This document shows, one piece after another, positions 10,991-20,698 of a stretch of DNA of 64,000 nucleotides. Source of the DNA: Aureobasidium sp. EXF-3400 (Eukaryota; Ascomycota; Dothideomycetes; Dothideales; Saccotheciaceae); the NCBI GenBank assembly GCA_024195585.1, contig SWBL01000211.1, forward strand, positions 25,198 through 89,197. The letters run 5' to 3'. Position 1 is the first letter of the stretch. Every line of letters starts with the position of its first letter. The position numbers were made by a program, and so were the translations under genes. A model generated the notes under the pieces. The model saw nothing but the letters and a program-made list of their open reading frames with translations. It was not told the origin of the DNA and did no database searches.

Positions 10991-11842
10991 TTATATAGTA
11001 TATCACTGTGATATTGAAATCGACTGGAATGACAGAACAGATCAATGATCCCTAATCAGCGGCCGAATGCCAACACTATTCCATATATGTGATCGGAAGC
11101 ATTTGGCAAGATGAGGCTCTGTTTATCGTTCGATTGCGTTTAGCTTCACATCTTATACCTGTATACAATACACTATATGACTTCATGCATATTGATACCC
11201 TCCTCATCCATTGTCTATCGCTTTTGACCTTTTCAATGCTCTGCGCACACATGCGATACTTGCATCGAACCTTCCGACTTCCCTATCTGTGGGCTATCCT
11301 ACTTTCAGACCTGCAGATATCCAGAGCCTCCATCTCCAGTCTACCGCCAGGGAAGAAATAAACTTTTCTGATTCTGTATGCTTCTTGACAGTAGAAGGTC
11401 CGCCGACCGAACAAAGAGCAACAGTAATACCGCTCCTCACACAAACCCCGGCATTCCGATACCTGTCTGTCACATGGATCCACTCTTTCCATCCCTGCAC
11501 AGCTGATATCGAGGGGGTTACAATGTCCTCCACATCTCCACTGGGCCCCGACCGCATTTCGGTCGCTTCGGTCGTCCAAGCTTTCGGTTCGGTGATGGTC
11601 GGTCGGGTCCAGACGCGTACCCCGCACTCCACCCACCCTCCGATCATCTGGACTCGTGGAGCATCGAGTCAGCCAACCAGTATCCTGCGCCTCCGTTCCG
11701 TTTCCCAAGTCAGGCGCAAAGTACTCCGGACGGCTGGGCGCCCCAGAAATCCAGGTATAATAGGACTTTCTCCTGGCTTGAGACCAAAAACATCCACTTT
11801 GTCTTTCACACACAAACTGTCATCACACATCAAAACATCACA
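10991..11842. other. Intergenic, promoter of the PhyH-like dioxygenase
   Basis: 852 bp with no supported gene. It holds a cluster of TCGGTC motifs at 11549-11610 and a GGTATAATAGG stretch near 11753-11763 that may serve as a TATA element about 80 bp before the ATG. Confidence 0.45.
11549..11610. promoter_or_regulatory. Cluster of TCGGTC/GACCG motifs
   Basis: Within about 60 bp the hexamer TCGGTC or its near copies occurs repeatedly (TTTCGGTCG, TTCGGTCG, TTTCGGTTCGGT, GGTCGGTCGGG), with CCGACCG on the left. Clustered CGG triplets 230-290 bp upstream of the dioxygenase look like binding sites for a Zn2Cys6 factor; binding is inferred. Confidence 0.35.
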
Positions 11843-13013
11843 ATGGGTTTCTCAGAAGTCTACACCGAAGTCCCCAAGACTGCCATTCACCTTGTTGGCA
11901 CCAACGATTGGCAGGCTGACTTGGCCAAGAATGGCTATGCTGTCGTGAAGGGAGCTGTTCCCAAGGAACGCGCTGAGGACTACACAAACCGTATGCACCA
12001 ATACCTCGAAGACTTGTACGTTTTGTCATTTCAGTTTAGAGTCGAGTCAGCCGCTAACGCAGAACAGTGGTCTTGGATACGACCGCAATGACCGTAGCAC
12101 CTGGAAGTCCGAGCACCTCCCCGAGATCAACAACAAGGGCATGTGCCTCGATTACGCCGTCACACACGAGGATTTCGTCTGGGAGATTCGCTCCGAACCT
12201 GGAGTTCTGTCCGTCTTCGAGACTGTCCTTGGTACTGATGACCTGATCGTGTCGTTTGACGCAGTAAACTTCGGTCTCGCCGGAAGGACCGATCTGCCAC
12301 CAAACAAGCCCTGGCCTCATCAAGATCAGGACCCCACCAAGAACGGATTCAGATGTCTGCAGGGCTTGGTCAACCTATTGCCTAACGGACCTAACGACGG
12401 AGGCTTGATTGTCTGCGAGGGAGCACATTTGTTGAGCGAGAGATTCCACAAGGAGATGGCCTGGTACGTCCAAAACAAGTACGATGAAGTTTTGGATACA
12501 TGTACTAACAACAATCACAGGGAGACGGAACAGGGCAAGAACATCCCGGCATGGAACCCAGAGTGGTATGGCCTTACCAACGAGGGCATGAAGTGGCTGG
12601 AGAAGGAAGGTTGCACATGGACAAAAGTCTGCGCCGAACCCGGTGACCTTCTCCTCTGGGACTCGCGCACTCCTCACTACAACCTCTCTTCCACTACAGA
12701 CCAAAGCCGATTCTGCGTCTACACATGTTACATGCCCGTCACAGAAGCCTCTGAGGAGGAGTTGCAGAGAAAAAAGGTCGCATTCGAAGGTTGGTTCGGT
12801 ACCACACACTGTAAGTCGCAATTCCGCCCCTCCGATGATGATAATGTACTGACGACATGCATAGGGCCTAACTGCAAAGTTATGGGTAGAAACAAGGCAA
12901 CGAGGAATGGCGAGACGGATCCTCACAACAGAACTGAGCCTGTCAAGAAGCCACAGCTTTCGGAGCGTGTATACAAGTTGACCGGTATTCCTTACATCAA
13001 GGCATCGGCTTGA
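11843..13013 (+). CDS. Phytanoyl-CoA dioxygenase (PhyH) family protein
   Basis: A 335-residue Fe(II)/2-oxoglutarate-dependent oxygenase-like protein. Exons 11843-12015, 12068-12463, 12521-12810 and 12865-13013 sum to 1008 nt in frame. The first join yields LEDFGLGYDRND and the last THWPNCK, both natural for the fungal family. The iron-binding facial triad is visible as HxD in WPHQDQDP (about residues 141 and 143) and a distal His in RTPHYN (~241). QSRFCVY about 10 residues later supplies the 2-oxoglutarate Arg. It likely hydroxylates a small molecule in the cytosol. Lying downstream of a divergent regulator/transporter pair, it could modify the compound they handle; the substrate is unknown. 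Confidence 0.87.
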
Positions 13014-13398
13014 ACGATGGGAACAACGCAGGCGTTATTGAGATATCCAGGCAGCATAACGAAAGATTCAAATTGATAATTAAACATTTCCTTATTGGCC
13101 CTCCATAGTGTTTGTCGAGATGTATCATGACGTAGAATTCTATATCCAATCAGCTTCGCAAAGATAAAGCCACTGCGTCAAAAGCGCATGGGAAATAGAT
13201 TGGATCTTCAAATATTCCAGGCAGCAATATGCAGAGTGTTAAGTAAGAGGGATGGCAGCCGCACACTTTGGCTTTTCATAACTTTCCGCGCTTTCCTCAC
13301 TGTGTAGTCCTCAGCAAGCATTCGAGTTTGAAAGGCCTGTAGGCAAGACCGGTGTCCACACTCTCGTGGTCAATAGCAGCTAACATGAGGTAAGCACA
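13014..13398. other. Intergenic, no gene seen
   Basis: 385 bp between the dioxygenase and the TPR gene, without recognisable elements. Confidence 0.45.
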
Positions 13399-13827
13399 AT
13401 GGACGCTCAAACACAACACGCCATCACGCAGGCCAAAGAGGACGCCGCCCACCTTACCACCACCAAACAATTTCCTCTCGCGGAAGAAACATACCGTCAC
13501 GTAATCGACACGGTGCAGCAGCACGAAGGCATAGAAGCCACATATGCCGATCGCTACAACCTGTCAAATGTACTGGTGATGCAGCACAAGTACCAAGAGG
13601 CAGAGCCCATCTTGAGAGACGCGCTCAAATATCTTGCCAAAAGGCCTGTCGACGGGGACTCGGATCATTTTCTTCAGTAAGAGGCTGGAACTGTACAGCT
13701 CTTGGTACAGAGTTTCAGAGGCCAGGGTAGGAATGCGGAAGCCGATAAATTGATGGCAAGCTCATACTATGGTGGTCGCGAAGAACAGCTACAGGTTCGG
13801 AAGCAGGTTTATGGTTTGAGTGCATAA
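13399..13827 (+). CDS. Small TPR-repeat protein, reading frame interrupted by TAA
   Basis: From the ATG at 13399, 93 codons encode a tetratricopeptide-like helical protein (FPLAEETYRHVI, YQEAEPILRDAL) up to a TAA at 13678-13680. The same frame then continues for 48 more codons to a TAA at 13825-13827 with equally TPR-like content (GQGRNAEADKLM). Two readings are possible. A 42-nt intron 13677-13718 (GTAAGAG...TTTCAG) joins the two parts in frame, short but within the fungal range. Alternatively, a single-base change created a stop and the gene is decaying or truncated. The first reading removes residues that themselves look coding, which leaves the question open. Role unknown; TPRs mediate protein contacts. 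Confidence 0.5.
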
Positions 13828-13911
13828 GACAAACACTGGATTCGTTGGAAACTACGATGCTGCATTCTTTGCTGATTGCTAGGTCAATGATCATGAGAAA
13901 GGGTATATACA

Positions 13912-15200
13912 TTAAACATCAACACTTATACTTCGACTCGTCGCTGAATCTTCTTCATCAATAATGACAGACTGATGTTTCTTCTCTATTTCCGGTACCG
14001 AAGGCCTGCTACTGTCAAATCCAAGCCCATGAATCGTCGGACCTCTCGGGCTGGATGGCACAATGAGTGCTTTGATAACTATAACACACGTTAGTAACAT
14101 TCTCTTTCCCGAAGCAGTTCGGAAGTCTTACCTGGACCAGAAGTACAAAGCATGCCTAGATTGACCTCGATGAACGACCATAGATTGATCGGTGCGGCTT
14201 CTCGAACAGGCTCGGTGGATAAAGTGTATACTCTGATTGAGTATAGCCGTACACCAGCCACAATGGTAGACACAAAGCCCACCATGAATGCTGCAAGGAC
14301 AGCATATCTATCCCGCTTGGATGTCTTCTTGAGAGACCAGAGTAGTGGTAACGGTAGGGCAAAGATCAATACATCTGACACGACTGTGAATGAATTCGTC
14401 GCTATCATCTTCTGTCAGATCCTTATTCTTTGGAGAGCAGTTGTTGACTTCGTCAAAGCGTACTACTCACAATAAAAAAATGCGTTGATATTGATGCAAG
14501 TCCCTGGTAGGTTCGAATTCCAGTATTTTGGTATCGGACGACATTGAAGGAGAGTAACAAGGATGGTCGAGATGAACTGTGCAACCAATAGAGCTATTGT
14601 GACGATACTTGCTTTCCAGAACCATGTGCGTAGATCTTGCGCTGTAAGAAGTCGTAAGCTTGTGCAACAAGAAGGGGCGGTTATGACTTACATATACGTA
14701 GATAGAGGCACATAATACTCATCTTGATGCAAAACACACTGAGATAGTAGAAGATCTGTATAGCGTAGATAGACTGCATCGCGTTGTCAGTGACGGAGCA
14801 GCAGATGCCAAGAATAAGTAGACTTACCCTCATCGCCGGTATTTCATCCGAAGGTGCAAGCTGCTCAGTTTTCAAACCAACTCCGTATCTGATAGACATG
14901 AATGAGGCAATCGCAAAACCAATGGACCAGATCTGATGTGTTGAAAGTCGTCAGTGAGTGTTACATTGTCGAACATAAGATGAGCAGAGAAACATACCCA
15001 TGCAATACCCATGAACAAGTCGTCAAATCCTTGTTTCCTTCTTCGCATAAACCAGACATATCCACGAAGCAATATCACTAGAGCTTTTCAATTTCAATCA
15101 GTCGAGCCTTCCAAGAACGTTAAAGGAGGAAAGACTTACCTCCTAGAGCAGTGGATAATATCCCAACGATGATGAGGTCTTCACGTTGTGTATGGCGCAT
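13912..15200 (-). CDS. Seven-helix PTH11/SAT4-type integral membrane protein
   Basis: A 305-residue plasma-membrane protein of the fungal rhodopsin-like (SAT4, PTH11-related) family; some members act as surface- or host-sensing receptors. Seven exons on the minus strand: 15200-15140, 15077-14998, 14932-14828, 14773-14692, 14641-14471, 14383-14132 and 14078-13912 (918 nt). The reconstruction contains the family marks: LLRGYVWF, KQGFDDLFMGIAW, QCRPIPKYW with a following GTC before helix 5, SDVLIFALPLPLLWSL and IEVNLGMLC near helix 7. A charged C-terminal tail rich in Ser and Lys follows. The acceptor at 14384 was preferred over an earlier AG because only it keeps the frame. No CFEM domain precedes the helices. 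Ligand unknown. Confidence 0.85.
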
Positions 15201-16284
15201 ATTCGAGATCTTTCTGTAGTAAACACAACCCTTGAGGGTATGTGAGGTTAGAACAGACTGGATCTGGGTGGCTGACCAGTATATCAGTCGTTCTGTTGAT
15301 CCCCCGCATCAGCCTCCTGAATCATATCGGTACCGGGCTCCGGCGACCCCGATTGTTAGCAACGCTTGCCAGATCCTTCTACCGGCGAGCGGTGATTGTC
15401 TTACGGCTTTCGAATCACCCGGATCACCTGGCTAAGCCCGCAGGATGTCATGAGCAAAGTGGCTGCTTTGATGTCCAAGATTGGTAGTCGCAGGGTTTGT
15501 TGCTGGAAGGATTGCGTCGTCCTTAGTGCGGGGTCGAGTGGTATACGATGGAAAGAAGATCTGACCCGATTGCTTGAGCGACATCTCAGCAAGAGTCTAG
15601 AGCGACTGCCATACCATCGCCTTCGTGATTGCGACTTTCTTCATTGCGCCATCACTGACTTGCTCGAACAGTGTCAGGAAACTCGGTGCTTCCACCGGCC
15701 ATGACAGCTCTGTTGAGTATACACTTTCGCTGACTCGCAAAAGTTTCATTTGACCGAGTGGGAAGGTGCATCGTCAACCCCGCCAGATTGCCCTCGAGTT
15801 GCCCTTTAGTTGCCGCCTACAAGCGGCTTGCGCAACATCGAGAGTTAAAGGCCGGTGGAACCCGCGAGACAGGGATCACCCAACGGCCATAACGGTTTCG
15901 ATGGGCTGAACGGTTGTGCCGCTCAGCTGAGGGTCTCTCCAGCAAAGGCCTTGCGCCTTGCTCTTCAGCAAGACTAGACGAACATACAATCCAACGATGA
16001 TAGAGAAGCAATGATGTCGTGGTAGCAGATGAGACATGGCTGCAAGATCTGGTACCATGCCAGATCCGACCCACTTCAACTGTTGTGATAAAGTCTACCA
16101 TAGAAAGATGAATGTTCTGTCTGAAGATAGAAAAGACGGATGCCATCAGAGACTGTGGCTTGCTGACATCGCGCCGTAGGACGTATGAGGCTGAGAGTTG
16201 AAAGCTTCAAGCCAGCCTCAACATCAGTAACTTCTTGGGTCTCGAACGTCCGAACTATCGTATTGATGACAGACAACATGACAC
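15201..16284. other. Intergenic, no gene seen
   Basis: About 1.1 kb between the 5' end of the SAT4-type gene and the 3' end of the JEN1-like gene. Several open frames of 60-110 codons overlap on both strands without hydrophobic pattern or family signal. Confidence 0.45.
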
Positions 16285-18035
16285 CTATCTGGTCTCAGTC
16301 CTCTCAATGCGCTCTTCATGGACAGTATGCTTATCCATGCTATCTCTTCCCTCCTCAATATCCTTGGTGTGCGTCATATCGATCTGTGCTGGAACCTCAA
16401 AGCTTCTGCCTCTCTTCTCAGGGCCAAACGCAGTCGTGATCGCGATACCCAAAGCGATGATTGCAGTCGCAATGCCCATGACTGGACCATAGGCTTCTGC
16501 CTTTTTCCCGTTTGCTGCTTTGACAAAGTTTGACTCAGCGATGGCATTTATGATCTGAGCAGAGGGCGAAGAGATCATGTTGCCGAGTTGGTAGGTAATA
16601 CCAGGGAAGGAAGAGCGGAAAGCGGGAGGTGCGAGTTCGTTGAGATGAATGGGAATAACACCCCAAGCGCCCTGTACGAAGAACTGCATCATGAAGCCAG
16701 AAGCCGAGAGGGAGCGCTCGCCCTCGGGAAGGATCCAAGCTGGGATAAGACACATGCTGATCACTGACGAGAACGGTCAGCACTATTCGCCTACAATTAT
16801 GTCTGATCACTTACGGGCAGCGCAAATGATAGCGCGTCGACGACCGACAAATTGTGAGAGGTAGCCGATGACTGGGGCAGACTGTCAGCACAAATTTGAT
16901 ATCAAAGGGATGTTACTGTCAGTGATGCGTACTTGTACCGCCAACACAAGCACCAGTCTTCATCAAGATGGAAGCACGACTAGCACCATCGTTCTTTAGA
17001 CTTTTCTGAGTGAGCATAAACGTAGTATAACTGTCTTGAGATGAGTGGCTGTAATCTGTGAATGTGTTAGAAGCTGCACATTCTGTTATAACGCTCTCAA
17101 CTTACAGTTGAACCATGTCATCAGGATGATACAGTAGATGCACATCTTCCATTGCTGAGCAAGCATGACCTTAGTCTCTTGCCAGAAAGCGCCAGAAGCA
17201 CGTTTGTTGCCATTCTTCCTGGACTCGAGAAATTGCTTGGATTCAGGGAAGCAGCAGCGGATGAGACCAACGCCGATCGAAAGACCAGCAGCAATCCAGA
17301 AGACAGTCTTCCAGGTTTCGACCGCACCTCCAACACCTAGATTGGCACAGGCGGCGAACACATAGCCCATGGAATATCCTTGCTGCAGGATACCAGACAT
17401 GAGACCACGAGCATCAGTTGGACAGTTCTCAAGAGCCATTGCCACAGCGTTTCCGTACCTGGGATCATATTAGCCTTGGACGAATGCACGAGGTCGTTCA
17501 GATGCAATGGTACGTACACTCCACCCATAAAGAGACCGAACAGACTGCGAACTGCCAAAAACTGGTTGAATGTCTTTGAGTAGATAGTCGCGATTTGTAG
17601 AAGACCCAGGATGATCATGTTGGCGACCATTGGCCATTTACGGCCCCACTTGTCACCTGCAAATCCGAACATGGCTGCTCCTACTGATCGCAACAACAGA
17701 GTAAGAGTGATTGCTTCCGAGATGTCGGTCTTGGTGACCTTGTAGTACTTTGCGAGCTTGACAGTTTGGATGGAGAGAGCATGGAAGTCGAAGGCATCAG
17801 CAGTCCAGGCGGCAAGTCCGACAATGAAAAACACCCAATTCATGGCAGTGAGTTGTGCCATCAAGCTGAAAGGGTTTCTGAGTTTTGGAGGAGCTTGCCA
17901 TTCGGTCGTAGTCTCGCCGCTTTCGTTGTAGACAACCACTCTCTGCTTCCACTTGAAGAGATCGGACCATGATTGCTTTGCTGTTGGCCAGACGCCTTGA
18001 GCGATTGGATCGGCAGGCTCATTGATGGTCGACAT
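16285..18035 (-). CDS. JEN1-type carboxylate (lactate/pyruvate) MFS permease
   Basis: A 507-residue proton symporter of monocarboxylates, expected at the plasma membrane. Exons on the minus strand: 18035-17518, 17458-17106, 17055-16939, 16871-16815 and 16763-16285 (1524 nt). Joining exons 2 and 3 creates NYYSHSSQDSYTT, the NxxSHxSQDxxxT signature of the Jen1/sialate-H+ symporter branch, a strong check on the splice choice. GDKWGRKWPM is motif A, and about 12 helices are seen between soluble termini. A TATAAGAA box lies 108 bp upstream. Homologues are commonly carbon-source regulated. A secreted hydroxyacid dehydrogenase lies 23 kb away in the same window; a metabolic link is speculation. Confidence 0.92.
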
Positions 18036-18135
18036 GATGATAGAAGACTGGAGAGGTAAGTGCGCCGCGACGAAGACTCGGACAAGGTGTTGATGACTGA
18101 GAAATGCTACAAGGCGATTTTGCATCGGGCTCACC

Positions 18136-18143
18136 TTCTTATA
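18136..18143 (-). promoter_or_regulatory. TATA-like box of the JEN1-type gene
   Basis: TATAAGAA on the minus strand, about 100 bp before the ATG at 18035. Confidence 0.3.
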
Positions 18144-19710
18144 ACCAGCCGGATGGGGGTTCTCGCGCCAACAGTCAATCCTCCCGCACCTCCATCTCAT
18201 CCAGCCAAGGTAACATCCACAGGCGACGTTACCCAAAGAGTAGTGCCAGTTGACTCGACCCCGCAGATATCTTGTCATTGTATGGTATGCTTTCATGCGC
18301 CATGCACTCGCCAAGTCCACTTACGGTAGTCGTTGTCTTGGCCTGGGAGAATAACATGGAGAGTTATATGCCCCATGGTGATACTTTTGCAGATCTGAAG
18401 AGAATATACCGCGTGAATAGGATACAGAAGCAACGGCCAGTGGTCCATCCGAGTTTTCCCTCGATCTGTAGCAAGGCATTGGTCGGAATGGTGAAGCTGA
18501 AAATCCTCCATGTAATTTGCCAATTACTTGGCGGTCGTGATGGCTGTCTGGCAACGGCTTCCTTGACAGTCTTGTTCACGAGTTGAAGAGAGCAAGACCT
18601 GTCAAGACTTTGCTTGTTCCATGCGAGAATCTTGACCATGTGCTTGGGTGTTGAGAGTCCATGGGATATAGATAGAGAGACGTTAGACCACGCAGATGTC
18701 GACTGTCGTTACTCTACACAGGCTTCTAGTCAATGGTTGCAATATCTCGAACCCGCAGCTCCGGTCTCGCAAGCATCCATCAACGGCTCTTTTTGATCTG
18801 CAGAAGTCTTCCGTGTTTTGTTGATACATCTTGCCAAGAGTCTTGTGACAGCAGGAAAAATGAGTGCGGGAAGAAGACCGAAAATTGTATCAAGGAGGAA
18901 GTCGGAGAGCAGGTGATAGACTCCAAGCCACGAGGTAGTAGAAATGGAACCATGCTTTGATCTGGTTGATGGTGTCGATACTCATCACGACTGCGAAGGA
19001 TACACGTGCTGGACGAGATTTGTAGACACCTCAGGTTGCGCTGATGTTCACACCGCCAGCTACCGCGTTCCCGAAGCTATGCTTGGATGCGTCGAATTAT
19101 CATGCGATCTTGCGTGGACGGGAGCATCTATTTCATCGTGTTGAAGACGTTGATGGCAAAAAGAAGAAGGGCTCGTTCGATAGCGACAGCCAGAGACCAT
19201 GACTTCTGGCCGATGGGAAACAACTTTCGCCGTCGGTACTGAGCACGGCCGACTGCTATCGAGTACGTCTTGGGTGACCGAAGTGTTCAACTTTGGTCCG
19301 CAGCATCGCAGCGAGTGATCGCCTCAATTGACTCGAGAACTGAGGCCTCGTTGTTGACGGATACGTATGTTGTATGTATTGTCACACACAGCGATAGCGA
19401 TAGAATCACTTCAACATCCCACACCTGGATGGTTAGGATCGCTGCGAAAAACAATACCCGCACGGATATCTGAATCGTGCGTGCCCCAGGTTGCAATTGC
19501 TCAATTGCAGGCTTCTCACGTGATATGATTACTCGCAAGAGTAAAGGCTGGAATTGGTTTGAGGTTTTTCTTATGAATTTCTTATCGCCATGAGACTCGA
19601 CATTCTTATGTTGCCGAAACTCCGTATGCGTGGGAGGGACCCTGGCGTGGGACATACTAATTACTCTTGTTGCGTAAGCGGCTCCAGTAACTGCCGGTTA
19701 CGTGGCTGGA

Positions 19711-19755
19711 GACGGTCGGTCAATGCGGCCACTGCGCCATAACTCTTAACTTTGC
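19711..19755 (+). repeat. Left terminal inverted repeat
   Basis: 45 bp; it pairs with 20185-20229, differing at two positions (offsets 23 and 37). Confidence 0.85.
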
Positions 19756-20184
19756 AACTTTATAGATTTGCTGATTTGCTAATTTATACATTTGCTATAT
19801 TGTCTCCTATCGCTGCTGTTGCTAACTAATATATGCCACTCTTACATCGCATATAGGAGCTATTGCCTTCCCTTACTCTACTAATCTACGTACGTACTTA
19901 TAATTCTTATCTAAGCCTAACCTCGCCGTCGTAGTTTACTCGAGGGGTAGGGTAAAAACGTAGGGGTTTTAGTACTCGATGGATAAGACGACCCCTACCT
20001 CGAGTACATGCACACCCCTATACGCGATGGCGACGATGTGTATAATATACTTATAATGCCAAGATGTAGCGTAAAGGGATAGTAGGAATATTCTAGTAGT
20101 GGTAACAGTAAAGATTGATACTAGTAGTATACGTGCGATTCCTAAGAAAATAACAAATTAGCAAATTCGCAAATCAGTAAATTA

Positions 20185-20229
20185 GCAAAGTTGAGAGTTA
20201 TGGCGCTGTGGCCGCATTGACCGACCGTC
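20185..20229 (-). repeat. Right terminal inverted repeat
   Basis: Reverse-complement partner of 19711-19755. Confidence 0.85.
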
Positions 20230-20698
20230 CTGGAAGATATTTTCAAACCTTCGGATTTAAAGCTACGGACTCGCACTCCTACAAGGATGCATGCAGATTC
20301 AACATGTCCGCCTTGCGATCTTCACGGCAGGATAGTTGCCAGCCTAATCATGCCAAATCTGGTCCCTGTAAGCTTTAGTCGTAGAGCGAAGTGATGATCC
20401 CGAAGACGATACAGTTGTCCTACTCGATACTCCGAGGCCTCTTCCCATTGGTGCATTTGGTAAAAGTGTTATAGGCGAGATGTGCCAAGACCATACGTGA
20501 ATCGTACGTCACCTCAACGGGCGGCGACGGTCTAGAACAAAACAGCACCGCGTAGCGGCGACACACACTGTCGCAGGGGAATTGTGCCTTGACAATACTT
20601 CCTCTTCTCTTCTTCTCTACAGTTGAGCGCCCGATTGCGCCCAGCGACTCTATAGCACATTCCGGGGCCACGTCCGGTCTCGCTAATACCACCGCAGT

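Larger units (their letters stand above)
19711..20229. mobile_element. Non-autonomous inverted-repeat element (MITE-like), 519 bp
   Basis: Terminal inverted repeats of 45 bp, 19711-19755 and 20185-20229, match with only two differences. Each end begins GACGGTCGGTCAATGCGGCC. The flanks carry a 5-bp direct duplication CTGGA (19706-19710 and 20230-20234), as expected of target-site duplication. Inside each end come short ATTTGC/GATTTGCTAATTT repeats. The centre contains a second palindrome (near 19938-19952 and 19992-20005, CTCGAGG/CCTCGAG with CCCCTAC). The interior is AT-rich and has no open frame, so any movement would need a transposase from elsewhere. The superfamily is not assignable from a 5-bp duplication alone. 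Confidence 0.82.
18036..20698. other. Long gene-poor stretch containing an inverted-repeat element
   Basis: 2.66 kb without a supported gene. 18.04-19.7 kb has ordinary composition and only short frames. 19711-20229 is AT-rich and is listed separately as a transposon-like element. The last ~450 bp are the upstream region of the PAS histidine kinase. Confidence 0.55.

Noticed and set aside
11211..11948. 245-codon open frame on the plus strand upstream of the PhyH gene
   Set aside because: It has no domain and overlaps the start of the PhyH gene in another frame; it looks like promoter sequence.
14384..14471. Frameshift at the seven-T run in the PTH11/SAT4-type gene
   Set aside because: The first acceptor tried broke the frame. 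A later acceptor (CATTCACAG at 14384-14392 on the minus strand) restores it, so no frameshift is needed.
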